From Telmatospirillum siberiense (GTDB taxonomy: Bacteria; Pseudomonadota; Alphaproteobacteria; Rhodospirillales; Magnetospirillaceae): a DNA stretch of 64,000 nucleotides. This document shows, piece after piece, positions 21,270 to 30,368 of this stretch. Positions within the stretch are counted from its first letter, which is position 1, and each line of letters opens with the position of its first letter. The position numbers and the translations under genes were made by a program. The notes under the pieces were generated by a model that saw nothing but the letters and a program-made list of their open reading frames with translations, made no database searches and was not told the DNA's origin. The stretch is from positions 62,001 to 126,000 of the forward strand of contig NZ_PIUM01000015.1 in assembly GCF_002845745.1 (NCBI RefSeq). The letters are read 5' to 3'.

Positions 21270-22865
21270 TCAGGAAAGGTGGCGTCGGTCCGTCCCGGCG
21301 GACCGCGTGGGGTGGGGGTGGCCGGCGCCTTGCAGGAGCCGCAGGCGTTGCACCTTGCCTGACGGACCCTTGGGCAGTTCGGTCATGATTCTGATGACGC
21401 GGGGCGTTTTGAAACGGCCCAACCGATCCTCGCAGAAGATCTTGAGTTCCTCTTCGGTCGCCGTCATTCCCGGCTTGAGGACCACGCCCGCCTCGATTTC
21501 CTGTCCGTAGAGCGGATCGGGAACGCCGACGGCGGCGGCCTCCAGCAGGGCGGGGTGTTTCAGCAATGTCTCGTCGATTTCGCGCGGAGCGATGTTTTCG
21601 CCCCCCTTGATGATCAGTTCCTTGAGCCGGCCGGTGACGAAATAGAACCCTTCGTCGTCGCGATAGCCGAGATCGCCGGTCTTCAGCCAGCCGTCGGCGG
21701 TGAAGGCGGACGCCGTTTCGGCCGGATCCTTGTGGTATCCGCTCATCACATTGGGGCCCGAGATCTGGATTTCGCCCACCATGCCGGCCGGTTGGGGCCG
21801 CTCGGTGCCGGGGGCGGCGATCCGGGCCAGGTTGCCGAACGCCCGGCCCGGGCTGCCGATCTTGCGCAAGGCCGGATTCAGCGGATTGGTGAACACGGGG
21901 GCCGCCGTTTCGGTCAGTCCCATGGTCTCGATGATGCCGATGCCGAAGCGCTGTTCGAAGGCCCGATGATGTTCGGGCGCCAGCGGCGCCGAAGCGGAGC
22001 GGCAGAACCGCACCGCTCCGAGATCCAGGTCGGCGCGCAGGTTCTCCTCGCCGTTCAGCAGATAGGCGATGATGGTCGGTACCACATTGAGCCAGGTGCA
22101 GCGGTGTTCGGCCGCCAGCGACCAGAAGCGTCCCGCGCTGAAGCGGCGCGGCATCACCAGGCTGCCTCCGTGGTATAGAGGGGCGAGAACGGTCACGATC
22201 TGGGCGTTGATGTGGTAAAGCGGAAGCACCGCCAGCACCCGGTCGGACGGTCCCAGCCCGTGGGCCTGGCTGACGAAACGGGCCCCGGATAGCACGTTTC
22301 CGTGGCTGAGACGGACCCCCTTGGGTCGGCCGGTGGTGCCGGAGGTATACATCAGAAGGGCGTTCGAACCGTTGGCGGGCGCCGCCAACGGCCACGCCGC
22401 ATCGGGCGTCCCGGCGCCGTCGTCGCTCCCGCACTCGGCATCGATCACGCGGACGGCGACGGCGCCGGGAATGGGAAGCCGCGCCAGCGCCTGTTCCAAT
22501 TCCCTCCTGTGCTCGGTGGTGGTGAACACCAGCCGGCAATCCGAATGTGTCAGAACGAACGCCAATGGCTCCGGTTGCAGGAGCAGGCTGAGGGGGGTGG
22601 CGACGCACCCGGCGGCCATGATGCCGACGAACAGGCCGGCGGCCTGCAAGCCGTTGGGCAGGAACAATCCCACCCGGTCCCCCCGCTGGATGCCGAGGCC
22701 GGCCAAATCCCTCGCCAAGGTCAGGCATCGCCCGTGCAACTCTCCAAAGGTCAGGGTGCTGCCGGTCTCGGGGGCGATCAGATAAACGGCCTCCGGCGTC
22801 TCAATGGCCCGCCTGGTTACCAAGTCGCGCACCGTCGGGGCGGAATCGGAGAAATCAGCGGCCAT
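21270..22865 (-). CDS. AMP-forming acyl-CoA ligase, possible sulfoacetate-CoA ligase (SauT-like)
   Basis: The 531-residue enzyme belongs to the acyl-adenylate (ANL) superfamily. It shows the phosphate loop [12 protein letters not shown], the adenine motif [11 protein letters not shown], the hinge [12 protein letters not shown] and [14 protein letters not shown], and the C-terminal catalytic Lys in PSGKVQRL. It would join a carboxylate to CoA. In Cupriavidus the pair SauT (ligase) and SauS (dehydrogenase) handles sulfoacetate, and this gene follows directly after a SauS-like gene. Acetate or another short acid is an alternative substrate. The ATG at 22865 overlaps the upstream gene by 11 bp; a GTG at 22901 with an AGGA site is another possible start. 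islA begins 14 bp after its stop. Confidence 0.82.
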   Translation of the reverse strand: MAADFSDSAPTVRDLVTRRAIETPEAVYLIAPETGSTLTFGELHGRCLTLARDLAGLGIQRGDRVGLFLPNGLQAAGLFVGIMAAGCVATPLSLLLQPEPLAFVLTHSDCRLVFTTTEHRRELEQALARLPIPGAVAVRVIDAECGSDDGAGTPDAAWPLAAPANGSNALLMYTSGTTGRPKGVRLSHGNVLSGARFVSQAHGLGPSDRVLAVLPLYHINAQIVTVLAPLYHGGSLVMPRRFSAGRFWSLAAEHRCTWLNVVPTIIAYLLNGEENLRADLDLGAVRFCRSASAPLAPEHHRAFEQRFGIGIIETMGLTETAAPVFTNPLNPALRKIGSPGRAFGNLARIAAPGTERPQPAGMVGEIQISGPNVMSGYHKDPAETASAFTADGWLKTGDLGYRDDEGFYFVTGRLKELIIKGGENIAPREIDETLLKHPALLEAAAVGVPDPLYGQEIEAGVVLKPGMTATEEELKIFCEDRLGRFKTPRVIRIMTELPKGPSGKVQRLRLLQGAGHPHPTRSAGTDRRHLS

Positions 22866-24264
22866 AGCGTTGCCAATAGTCATGAAAGATGGTCTCGACA
22901 CCCACGGTCCTGGGGGGAATTGGCCGCACGATGCGGGTGACGTTCAGGAAATGGAGGTAATTCAGGTTTTCCGAGAATCCGTTGCCGCCCCAGGTGCCGC
23001 AGCCCATGGACAGAGAAAAGGGCAGGCCGTTGTCGAATGAGCCGCCGGTGGCGATGCAATGGGGCTGGTCGACGATCACCCGGCAGACCGGCAATTCCAG
23101 GCCGAGCCTTAAGATCTGTTCGGGCGTGGCGCCGTGCACGCCGACCGAATGTCCCTTTCCCTGATAGTCGTAGATGGCTCGCACCTGGGCGAGGCCGGCG
23201 TCGAAATCGGGGACATGGTAAATCGTCAGGACGGGGCTCAGTTTTTCTCCCGAGAACGGCCGGTCCGGGCCCGCCGTGCCGGAGGGTTCCTCCACCATGA
23301 TGAAGCGGCAGCTGTCGAATCCGTTGCGTTCCAGGCCGGCCAACCGCGCAAGCCGGGGGGCGGTCTGGGCGACGAAAGCCGGATTCAGCTTGCCGTCCGG
23401 GAACATGGCGGCCTCCAAGGCGGCCTTTTCCCCGGGGGTGGCGAGAATGCCTCCTTCCTTCTCGAGACAAGATAGCAAGGGAGGCCATATGTCGCCGATG
23501 ACCACCAGGCTGTTTTCCGACGAACAGCTGGTGGCGTTGTCGAAGGTTTTGGAAAGGGCGATATGCGTTGCCGTTCGGGCCGGATCGGCCTCTGCGGCGA
23601 CAATGACCGCCGCATTGCCCACCCCGACCCCGAGGGCTGGTGTGCCGCTGGAGTAAGCGGCGCGGACGTTGGCCCGCGACCCGGTGGCGACCACCAGATT
23701 GGCCTGACGCATCAATTCGAGCGTTTGCGCCTTGGTGGCCGGCGGCGGCAACATCTGGACGAGGTCGGCCGAAACGCCGACCTTTGCCAGTTCCCGGTGG
23801 ATGAACCCGAGCAGCGTGGCGCAAACCCCGGCCCCCTTCGGCGAGGGAGCCAGGATGATGGCGTTGCGGCCCTTCAGCGCGTTGATGATGTTGTTGGCCG
23901 GCGTTGCCGCCGGATTGGTCGAGGGCGTGATGGCCGCCACCACGCCCACCGGATTGGCGATTTCGGTGATGCCGGTGGCGGGATCGTCGCGAATCACCCC
24001 GACCGACGGCGTGCCGCGCAAATCCCCAAGCAGGCCCAGCGTCTTGCGGTGGTTTTTGCGGATCTTGTCGGCCACGTTGCCGAGCCCGGTCTCGCGCACC
24101 GCCTGTTCGGCCAGGATACGGTTTCTGTCGGGATCCAGGATGGCCCAGCCGGCGGCGGCGACCGCCAGGTCGACCTTTTCCTGATCGTTCCGGGCGTATT
24201 GCCGCTGCGCGTTCCGCGCCCGCGCGATCAGGGCCTGCACGGTACGCTCTTCCTCGCCGCTCAT
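22855..24264 (-). CDS. CoA-acylating aldehyde dehydrogenase, (sulfo)acetaldehyde type (SauS-like)
   Basis: The 469-residue enzyme resembles CoA-acylating acetaldehyde dehydrogenases, interconverting an aldehyde and its acyl-CoA with NAD(P). The catalytic Cys247 lies in [17 protein letters not shown]. The nucleotide-binding [12 protein letters not shown] segment and a C-terminal [18 protein letters not shown] segment are present; from memory, these resemble SauS sulfoacetaldehyde dehydrogenase more than AdhE or EutE. It could oxidise acetaldehyde from islA to acetyl-CoA, or reduce sulfoacetyl-CoA made by the ligase. No encapsulation signal or microcompartment shell gene is seen. ATG overlaps the ssuB stop (ATGA). 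Confidence 0.86.
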   Translation of the reverse strand: MSGEEERTVQALIARARNAQRQYARNDQEKVDLAVAAAGWAILDPDRNRILAEQAVRETGLGNVADKIRKNHRKTLGLLGDLRGTPSVGVIRDDPATGITEIANPVGVVAAITPSTNPAATPANNIINALKGRNAIILAPSPKGAGVCATLLGFIHRELAKVGVSADLVQMLPPPATKAQTLELMRQANLVVATGSRANVRAAYSSGTPALGVGVGNAAVIVAAEADPARTATHIALSKTFDNATSCSSENSLVVIGDIWPPLLSCLEKEGGILATPGEKAALEAAMFPDGKLNPAFVAQTAPRLARLAGLERNGFDSCRFIMVEEPSGTAGPDRPFSGEKLSPVLTIYHVPDFDAGLAQVRAIYDYQGKGHSVGVHGATPEQILRLGLELPVCRVIVDQPHCIATGGSFDNGLPFSLSMGCGTWGGNGFSENLNYLHFLNVTRIVRPIPPRTVGVETIFHDYWQRYGR

Positions 24265-25049
24265 TGCCGGTTCCCGTCGTGGTGTGTCAGAACGCGTTTC
24301 AGCACCAGCCCCTCCATGCGGGCAAAGTCCGCGACCCCCCGTTCCCTGGGACGCGGCAGGGTGATCGGCAGATCGAGCGCCACCGCGCCGTTTTCGATCA
24401 GGATCACCCGGTCGGCAAGGGCCACGGCTTCGGCCACGTCGTGGGTCACCAGGAGTGCGGTGAACCCCTGTTCGAGCCAAAGCCGCTCGATCAGTTCCTG
24501 CATCTCGATGCGGGTCAAGGCATCGAGCGCTCCCAGGGGTTCGTCGAACAGAAGCAGTCGCGGCGAATGAACCAGGGCGCGAGCCAGAGCCACCCTCTGG
24601 CGCTGTCCTCCCGACAAGGTGAAGGGCCAGTCTCCGGCTCGGTCGGCCAGCCCCACCTGGGAGAGAGCCGCCAACGCCCGGGCGCGCCAGTCCCCCTTCA
24701 GCCCGACGCCGACATTGCCCAGCACGGTTTTCCAAGGCAGCAGGCGTGCTTCCTGGAACATCACCCGGGTGTTGCCATGCACGCGGTTGCGCTCTTCCCC
24801 ATTCACCAGGGCCAATCCCGCATCCGGTGTTTCAAGGCCGGCGAGGTGCCGGAGCAGAGTGCTTTTGCCGCATCCGCTGCGGCCGACGATACAGACGAAC
24901 TGGCCGGCCTCGATGGTCAGATCCAGGCGGCGCAGTACCTGAAGCGCGCCGAAGGACCGGCTCAAGGCCTGAACGGAAACACCGACGCCGCGCCCGTTTT
25001 CACCGGCGGTGTCCGGCAGTGGCCGTTCCAGTGCGGAATTGCGGTTCAT
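24261..25049 (-). CDS. ssuB: Aliphatic sulfonate ABC transporter ATP-binding protein
   Basis: The 262-residue ATPase has Walker A (GRSGCGKST), the signature [15 protein letters not shown], Walker B ([13 protein letters not shown]) and the [15 protein letters not shown] switch region typical of SsuB. It has a ~25-residue N-terminal extension before the ABC fold. The ATG at 25049 lies 1 bp after the ssuC stop with a GGGAG site; the frame is open further upstream only as a shadow. It energises the SsuC permease. Confidence 0.9.
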   Translation of the reverse strand: MNRNSALERPLPDTAGENGRGVGVSVQALSRSFGALQVLRRLDLTIEAGQFVCIVGRSGCGKSTLLRHLAGLETPDAGLALVNGEERNRVHGNTRVMFQEARLLPWKTVLGNVGVGLKGDWRARALAALSQVGLADRAGDWPFTLSGGQRQRVALARALVHSPRLLLFDEPLGALDALTRIEMQELIERLWLEQGFTALLVTHDVAEAVALADRVILIENGAVALDLPITLPRPRERGVADFARMEGLVLKRVLTHHDGNRQ

Positions 25050-25050
25050 C

Positions 25051-25923
25051 CTATGCTCCCGTCTTGGCGAATTCCGGGTGCCATTTGAGCCAGCGGCGTT
25101 CCAGCCCCCTGGCCGCCATGTCGGCCAGCTTGCCGAGCAGGGCATAAAGCAGGATGGCGATGACAACGATGTCGGTCTGGAAGAATTCACGGGCATTCAT
25201 CGCCATGTAGCCGAGCCCGCTGCTGGCCGCGATGGTCTCCGCGACGATCAGCGTCAGCCACATTACGCCCAGGGAGAAGCGGATTCCGACCAGGATCGAG
25301 GGCAGCGTGCCGGGCAGGATCACATCGCGGAACAGTCCCCAGCCGGACAGGCCATAGACGCGGCCCATCTCGATCAATTGCCGGTCCACCGAGCGGATGC
25401 CGTGGAACGTATTGAGATAGATGGGAAACATTACGCCGAGGGCGATCAGGAAAACCTTGGAATCCTCGCCGATGCCGAACCATAGGATGACCAGGGGCGT
25501 CAGGGCCAGATGGGGGATGTTGCGCACCATCTGCACGGAGGTGTCGAGGAGACGTTCCATGCGTCGCGACGTTCCCGTCCAGAAGCCCAGAACGAGGCCG
25601 ATGACCGCGCCGATGAAGAAGCCGCTGAACGCCCGTCCGCAACTGATCTGCAAATTCTTGAGAAGCTGTCCCGACTTCACCAGCTCGACGAAGCTCGCGC
25701 CGATGTCGCGGGGCGCCGGCAATACGCGCGAGGAGATCCAGCCGAGCGACGCGCCCGCCTGCCAGAGCACCAGCAGAAGAAGCGGCAGCAGCCAAGGCTC
25801 CAGGTGCCGTCCGCCGGCGGCAACGGACAGCCGCAACCGTCGGCCGAAGCCGGCGTCCGGCGCGGCCGTGCGCATTTGCGCCGGTTGCGGCAGGGTCAGC
25901 GCCTCTTTCCCCGATCCGCTCAT
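25051..25923 (-). CDS. ssuC: Aliphatic sulfonate ABC transporter permease
   Basis: The 290-residue inner-membrane protein has about six hydrophobic helices and the permease signature loop ([23 protein letters not shown]). The IWFGIGE-like [16 protein letters not shown] and [17 protein letters not shown] segments are characteristic of SsuC. Start overlaps the ssuA stop (ATGA). It forms the channel for the sulfonate delivered by SsuA. Confidence 0.92.
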   Translation of the reverse strand: MSGSGKEALTLPQPAQMRTAAPDAGFGRRLRLSVAAGGRHLEPWLLPLLLLVLWQAGASLGWISSRVLPAPRDIGASFVELVKSGQLLKNLQISCGRAFSGFFIGAVIGLVLGFWTGTSRRMERLLDTSVQMVRNIPHLALTPLVILWFGIGEDSKVFLIALGVMFPIYLNTFHGIRSVDRQLIEMGRVYGLSGWGLFRDVILPGTLPSILVGIRFSLGVMWLTLIVAETIAASSGLGYMAMNAREFFQTDIVVIAILLYALLGKLADMAARGLERRWLKWHPEFAKTGA

Positions 25924-26894
25924 TTTCCGCCTGTCCAGACGGCACTGTCCCGCACATTGATTTTCTTCGGCAGCAGTTTGGCGTCGAGGAAGGCATCGGC
26001 GATCCTCTGTTGTTCGCTCACCGCCTCGTCGTCGACCAGGGCGACCGCGTAGCTGCGCCGGCTGTTGGCCTGCTCGACGGTGTCCACGTCCAGTCCGATC
26101 AACGGCGCATGGACCTGGGCCGCCTCCCTCGGCTGCGCCTTGATCCAGGTTCCGGTCTTGACGAGTTCATCCACCACGATCTTCAACACGTCTGGATGGC
26201 GTTGCACGTAAGGAGTGGCCGCCAGGTAATAGCGGCGATAGTTGACCCCGACCTGGCTGCCGTCAGTGAGCACACGGGCGCCGCTCTTGTTCCGCACGGT
26301 GGCCAGGAAGGGATCCCAGATCGCCCATGCGTCGATGGCTCCCTTTTCGAAAGCCGCCCGGCCATCGGCCGGTTGGAGATAGACGATCTCGACATCCTTC
26401 AGCGGCAAGGTGGAGCGCTCAAGGGCCTGCAGGGTCAGATAATGGGCGCCGGCGGCCTTGGCCACGCCGATCTTGCGTCCCTTCAGGTCGGAGACCGTCT
26501 TGATCGGCGAATCCTTGGCGACGACGATGGCCTGGGCGGTGGGCGAGGGCTTTTCCTGGACCAGATAGGTCAGGTCGGCGCCGGCTGCCTGGGCGAACAG
26601 CGGGACGGTGTCCGCCACATCCGCCGAAAGGTCGATGCTGCCCACGTTGACCCCTTCCAGCAACGGCAGGCCGGACGAGAACTCATGCCATTCGACCTTG
26701 ACGCCGAGCGGTGCCAGGGCCTTTTCCAAAGTCCCCTGGCCTTTCAGGATCACCAGGAGTGACGAGGACTTTTGGAATCCGATGCGCAGGACGTCGTCGG
26801 CCGCCCGCGACGGTCCGCCGAGCGCCATGACTCCCAATGCTGCCACCGTCCCGAGAACGGCCCGTGCCCATACCGCCCTATACGCCATCGCCAT
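25920..26894 (-). CDS. ssuA: Aliphatic sulfonate-binding periplasmic protein
   Basis: The 324-residue protein has a Sec signal peptide (AVLGTVAALGVMALGGPSRAA) and a mature part of the SsuA type: LRIGFQKSSSLLVILKGQGTLEKAL, VEWHEFSSGLPLLEGVNVGSIDL and the AGADLTYL strand. It captures sulfonates in the periplasm for SsuBC. It is the first gene of the seven-gene operon. The ATG at 26894 has AAGGTGA nearby; a GTG one codon upstream is equally possible. Unlike standard ssuEADCB operons, no ssuD or ssuE monooxygenase genes follow. (The quoted motifs are separate short pieces.). Confidence 0.92.
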   Translation of the reverse strand: MAMAYRAVWARAVLGTVAALGVMALGGPSRAADDVLRIGFQKSSSLLVILKGQGTLEKALAPLGVKVEWHEFSSGLPLLEGVNVGSIDLSADVADTVPLFAQAAGADLTYLVQEKPSPTAQAIVVAKDSPIKTVSDLKGRKIGVAKAAGAHYLTLQALERSTLPLKDVEIVYLQPADGRAAFEKGAIDAWAIWDPFLATVRNKSGARVLTDGSQVGVNYRRYYLAATPYVQRHPDVLKIVVDELVKTGTWIKAQPREAAQVHAPLIGLDVDTVEQANSRRSYAVALVDDEAVSEQQRIADAFLDAKLLPKKINVRDSAVWTGGK

Positions 26895-27186
26895 CACTCA
26901 CCTTTCATGTAGAAAACCATCAAAATGGCAATTTTTTTTGTGAAATAAGTCGCCTGATGTTTCCGCGTGTTCGTTCCAACCGTCGGAAATTTTCACCCGA
27001 ATGAATCGAAGGCGGGAAACGCTATCCCATATTGCCTATGCAGTCCACCGGCTAATAAGTTTATTGGAATATATAACATTTATTTATTGTTATATATGGG
27101 TATGCCATTTCCCGGAGCGGGGTTGACCCGCTCGGCCGGCGGAGGCGCATGGATCGATAGGGAGTGGGGTCGGGGCTCGGCCCGGC
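26895..27186 (-). promoter_or_regulatory. Upstream region of the ssu-isl operon, with an AT-rich inverted repeat
   Basis: This 292-bp region holds no gene. It should contain the promoter of the seven-gene operon. A 10-bp perfect inverted repeat of A and T-rich sequence lies at 27069-27078 and 27088-27097 (ATATATAACA and complement), inside an AT-rich patch at 27050-27100; it could be an operator or a border structure. No clear FNR box or sigma-54 site was found. Confidence 0.45.
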
Positions 27187-27219
27187 CTCACTCCAGCGGG
27201 ATCAGCCGCAGGCTCTTGC
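27187..27219 (-). repeat. Right direct repeat, within the intact rnd 3' end
   Basis: This is the partner of 14661-14693 (31 of 33 bases identical, same orientation). It forms the last codons of rnd plus one base past the stop codon and marks the right border of the sulfonate block. Confidence 0.85.
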
Positions 27220-28345
27220 CGTTCTTGGCCAGGCCGACGCCGATGTTGCCGTGCTTCAGACGAAGGGCATCCTCGCCGAAGATGGTCCGGCGCCAGCCTT
27301 GCAGCGCCGGCACTTCGGCGTCGTCATCGGCGGCGATGGCCTCGATGTCGGCCGAGGAGGCGACCAGCTTCTGGGCGACGTCGTGTTCGTCGCATTTCAG
27401 CTTCAGCAGCACCTTCAGAAGATCGACCACCGGCCCCAGGCCCCGCGGCAGGTCGTTGCGCTCGGCCGGTTCCGGCCAAGCCGATTCCGGCGCCGCCAGG
27501 GCTTTGGCGACGGCTTCCAGCAGGGCGGTGCCTTGCCGGCCTTCGGCCAGGCCCTTCGACAGGCCCCGGGTGCGGGCCAGATCGTCGGCGGTGGTCGGGG
27601 CCTGGGCGGCGATTTCCATCAGGGCTTCGTCGCGAATCACCCGCTGGCGGGGCAGGTCGCGGTCCTGGGCCTCCCTTTCGCGCCAAGCGGCCAGTTCCTT
27701 GAGGACCATCAGGAAGCGAGGGCTGGAGGAACGGGGTTTCAGGCGGTGCCAGGCCTCGTCCGGTTCGACGCAATAGGTCTTGGGATTGGTCAGCACGGCC
27801 ATTTCCGCGACCAGCCACTCCGCCCGGCTGTCACGCTCAAGACGCTTCTTCAGTTTTTCGTAGACCGGGCGCAAATGGGTCACGTCCGACAGGGCGTAAT
27901 GCAATTGCTTGCCGGTGAGCGGGCGCGCCGCCCAGTCGGTGAAGCGCAGCGACTTGTCGATCTTGGCGTGGGCCAGCTGCGAAGCCAGGGTCTCATAAGA
28001 GACGGAATCACCGAATCCGCAGACCATCGCCGCCACCTGGGTGTCGAACAGCGGGGTGGGGATGGCGCCGGCCAGATGCTGGAAGATTTCCACGTCCTGC
28101 CGGGCCGCGTGAAAGACCTTCAGAACCCGAGTGTCGGCCATCAGCGCGTAAAGCGGCGAAAGGTCCATGCCGGGCGCCAAGGGGTCGATCGCCCAGGCCT
28201 CGTCGGGACCGGCGACCTGCACCAGGCACAACACCGGCCAATAGGTTTTTTCCCGCACGAACTCGGTGTCGACGGTGATGAAGGGAGCGCTTTGCAGGCG
28301 CTGGCATAAGGCGGCGAGGGATGCCGTATCGGCGATGAGACTCAT
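27188..28345 (-). CDS. rnd: Ribonuclease D
   Basis: The 385-residue 3'-5' exonuclease acts in tRNA 3' maturation. It has the DEDD exonuclease start (FITVDTEFVREKTYWPVLCLVQ), a second acidic motif (VLKVFHAARQDVEIF), and HRDC helices in the C-terminal half. Length is normal and the gene is intact, though it lies at the border of an inserted block and its final codons are duplicated at 14.66 kb. It is divergent from aspS. Confidence 0.95.
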   Translation of the reverse strand: MSLIADTASLAALCQRLQSAPFITVDTEFVREKTYWPVLCLVQVAGPDEAWAIDPLAPGMDLSPLYALMADTRVLKVFHAARQDVEIFQHLAGAIPTPLFDTQVAAMVCGFGDSVSYETLASQLAHAKIDKSLRFTDWAARPLTGKQLHYALSDVTHLRPVYEKLKKRLERDSRAEWLVAEMAVLTNPKTYCVEPDEAWHRLKPRSSSPRFLMVLKELAAWREREAQDRDLPRQRVIRDEALMEIAAQAPTTADDLARTRGLSKGLAEGRQGTALLEAVAKALAAPESAWPEPAERNDLPRGLGPVVDLLKVLLKLKCDEHDVAQKLVASSADIEAIAADDDAEVPALQGWRRTIFGEDALRLKHGNIGVGLAKNGKSLRLIPLE

Positions 28346-28472
28346 GACGCCCTGCTATACACGCTTCTTTTTGTATTTTAAATAGCCCACCCTTGACAAA
28401 GCCCCCCTCGCGTGGCCCTTTTTCGGCTTTCCATCCAGCCTTTTCGCGGCCCAGAATCTCAGGACGACGCAT
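28346..28472 (+). promoter_or_regulatory. Divergent promoter region of rnd and aspS
   Basis: A TTGACA hexamer at 28393-28398 on the + strand is a good -35 candidate for aspS, but no matching -10 is evident at normal spacing. The rnd side near 28350-28380 is AT-rich. Confidence 0.4.
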
Positions 28473-30284
28473 ATGCATTGCTATAGAACGCACAATTGCG
28501 GCCAACTTCGCAGCCAGGACGCCGGATCTGCGGCCAGGCTTTCCGGGTGGGTCCATCGCAAACGCGATCACGGCAATCTGCTGTTCGTCGATCTGCGCGA
28601 CCATTACGGCATCACGCAATGCGTCGTCGACGTCTCCAGCCCGGTCTTCAAGGTGCTCGAAGCGGCCCGGCCGGAAAGCGTGGTGACGCTGACCGGCAAG
28701 GTGGTGAACCGCAGCGCCGATACGATCAATCTCAAGCTGCCCACCGGCGAAATCGAAGTGCAGGTGGCCGAAGCCGTGCAGCAGTCGACCGCCGACGTGT
28801 TGCCGATGCAGGTGGCCGGCGAGCAGGAATTCCCCGAGGACATGCGCCTGCGTTATCGCTATCTCGATCTGCGCCGCGAAAAGGTGCATGCCAATATGCT
28901 GTTGCGCAGCAAGGTGATCGCCTCGCTGCGCCGGCGGATGATCGAGCAGGATTTCGTCGAATATCAGACGCCGATCCTCACCGCCTCCAGTCCGGAAGGC
29001 GCCCGCGACTATCTGGTGCCGAGCCGTATCCACCCCGGCAAGTTCTACGCCCTGCCGCAGGCGCCGCAGCAGTTCAAGCAGCTTCTGATGGTCGCCGGCT
29101 TCGACAAATATTTCCAGGTGGCGCCCTGTTTCCGCGACGAGGACGGCCGGGCCGACCGGTCGCCGGGCGAGTTCTACCAGCTCGATTTCGAGATGAGCTT
29201 CGTGACGCAAGAGGACGTCTTCGCCGCCATCGAGCCGGTTCTGCAAGGCGTGTTCGAGGAATTCGGCGGCGGACGCAAGGTGACCCCGGCGCCGTTCCCG
29301 CGCATCACCTACGACGACGCCATGCTGAAATACGGCTCCGACAAGCCGGATTTGCGCAATCCCCTGCTGATTTCCGACGTGACGGAAGCCTTCCGGGGAT
29401 CCAGCTTCGGCATTTTCGCCAAGGGCATCGAGATCAACAAGGCCGTCGTCCGCGCCATTCCGGCGCCGGGGGCGGCGGCCAAGCCCCGCAGCTTCTTCGA
29501 CAAGCTGAATGAATGGGCCCGCGAGCAGGGGGCTGGCGGATTGGGCTATATCATCTTCGCCGCCGAAGGGCCGAAGGGGCCGATCGCCAAGAATCTCGAC
29601 GAGGCCCGGATCGCCCGGATCCGCGAGGCCACCGGGGCCAAGGACGGCGACGCGGTGTTCTTCTGTTGCGACAAGAAGGGCGTCGCCGAAAAGTTCGCCG
29701 GCGCCGTCCGCACGCGCATCTGCAACGAACTTGAGCTTCTGGAACAGGACATCTTCAAGTTCTGCTGGACCATCGACTTCCCGATGTACGAGCGCGACGA
29801 GGAAACCGGCCAGATCATCTTCTCGCACAACCCCTTCTCCATGCCCCAGGGCGGCATGGAGGCGCTGCTGGAGAAGGATCCGCTGGAGATCAAGGCCTAC
29901 CAGTACGACATCGTCTGCAACGGCGTCGAACTGTCCTCGGGAGCCATCCGCAACCATCGCCCCGACATCATGCTGAAGGCCTTCGAGATCGCCGGCTATC
30001 CCAACGAGGAGGTCGAACGCCGCTTCGGCGGCATGCTGAACGCCTTCCGTTACGGCGCGCCGCCGCATGGCGGGTCGGCGCCGGGCATCGATCGTATCGT
30101 CATGCTGTTGGCCGACGAGCCCAACATCCGCGAGGTGATCCTCTTCCCGATGAACCAGCAGGCGCAGGATCTGCTGATGCAGGCGCCCGCCGACATCACG
30201 CCGGAGCGGCTTCGCGAGCTGCATATCAAGCTTGATCTGCCCAAGCCGAAGAAGCCGGTGGCCGAGGGCGGCGCCCAGGGCTGA
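28473..30284 (+). CDS. aspS: Aspartate--tRNA ligase
   Basis: The 603-residue class II aminoacyl-tRNA synthetase charges tRNA-Asp, and in many alphaproteobacteria tRNA-Asn as well. It has the N-terminal anticodon-binding OB domain ([13 protein letters not shown] region), motif 2 ([22 protein letters not shown]), the bacterial GAD insert and motif 3 (GIDRIVMLL). The ATG has AGGACG upstream. Length is typical. Whether it is discriminating cannot be told from the window alone. Confidence 0.97.
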   Translation: MHCYRTHNCGQLRSQDAGSAARLSGWVHRKRDHGNLLFVDLRDHYGITQCVVDVSSPVFKVLEAARPESVVTLTGKVVNRSADTINLKLPTGEIEVQVAEAVQQSTADVLPMQVAGEQEFPEDMRLRYRYLDLRREKVHANMLLRSKVIASLRRRMIEQDFVEYQTPILTASSPEGARDYLVPSRIHPGKFYALPQAPQQFKQLLMVAGFDKYFQVAPCFRDEDGRADRSPGEFYQLDFEMSFVTQEDVFAAIEPVLQGVFEEFGGGRKVTPAPFPRITYDDAMLKYGSDKPDLRNPLLISDVTEAFRGSSFGIFAKGIEINKAVVRAIPAPGAAAKPRSFFDKLNEWAREQGAGGLGYIIFAAEGPKGPIAKNLDEARIARIREATGAKDGDAVFFCCDKKGVAEKFAGAVRTRICNELELLEQDIFKFCWTIDFPMYERDEETGQIIFSHNPFSMPQGGMEALLEKDPLEIKAYQYDIVCNGVELSSGAIRNHRPDIMLKAFEIAGYPNEEVERRFGGMLNAFRYGAPPHGGSAPGIDRIVMLLADEPNIREVILFPMNQQAQDLLMQAPADITPERLRELHIKLDLPKPKKPVAEGGAQG

Positions 30285-30320
30285 CGTCCTGGGGCGGCAA
30301 CGGCTGACGTTTGAGGAGGC

Positions 30321-30348
30321 GGGGCGGTCGCATGGGTGCGGCCGCCCC
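30321..30348 (+). terminator. Hairpin after aspS
   Basis: A 12-bp stem (30321-30332 with 30337-30348, one G-U pair, loop TGGG) lies 36 bp after the aspS stop and 21 bp before the next ATG. No T-tract is present. Confidence 0.5.
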
Positions 30349-30368
30349 GTTCGAATGAAGGCGATCCC

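Noticed and set aside
21256-22728. An in-frame upstream extension of islA giving a 1321-residue fusion.
   Set aside because: The added part is an alternate frame of the ligase gene with Arg/Pro/Gly-rich shadow composition. A GTG with a ribosome site at 21255 gives the exact family length.
14661-27219. A prophage or integrative element with its own integrase.
   Set aside because: No integrase, recombinase, transposase or phage gene lies between the repeats. The border repeat supports insertion but the mechanism is not visible.
26967-27776. A + strand open frame across the ssuA upstream region and rnd.
   Set aside because: It is antisense to rnd over most of its length and shows no recognisable domain.
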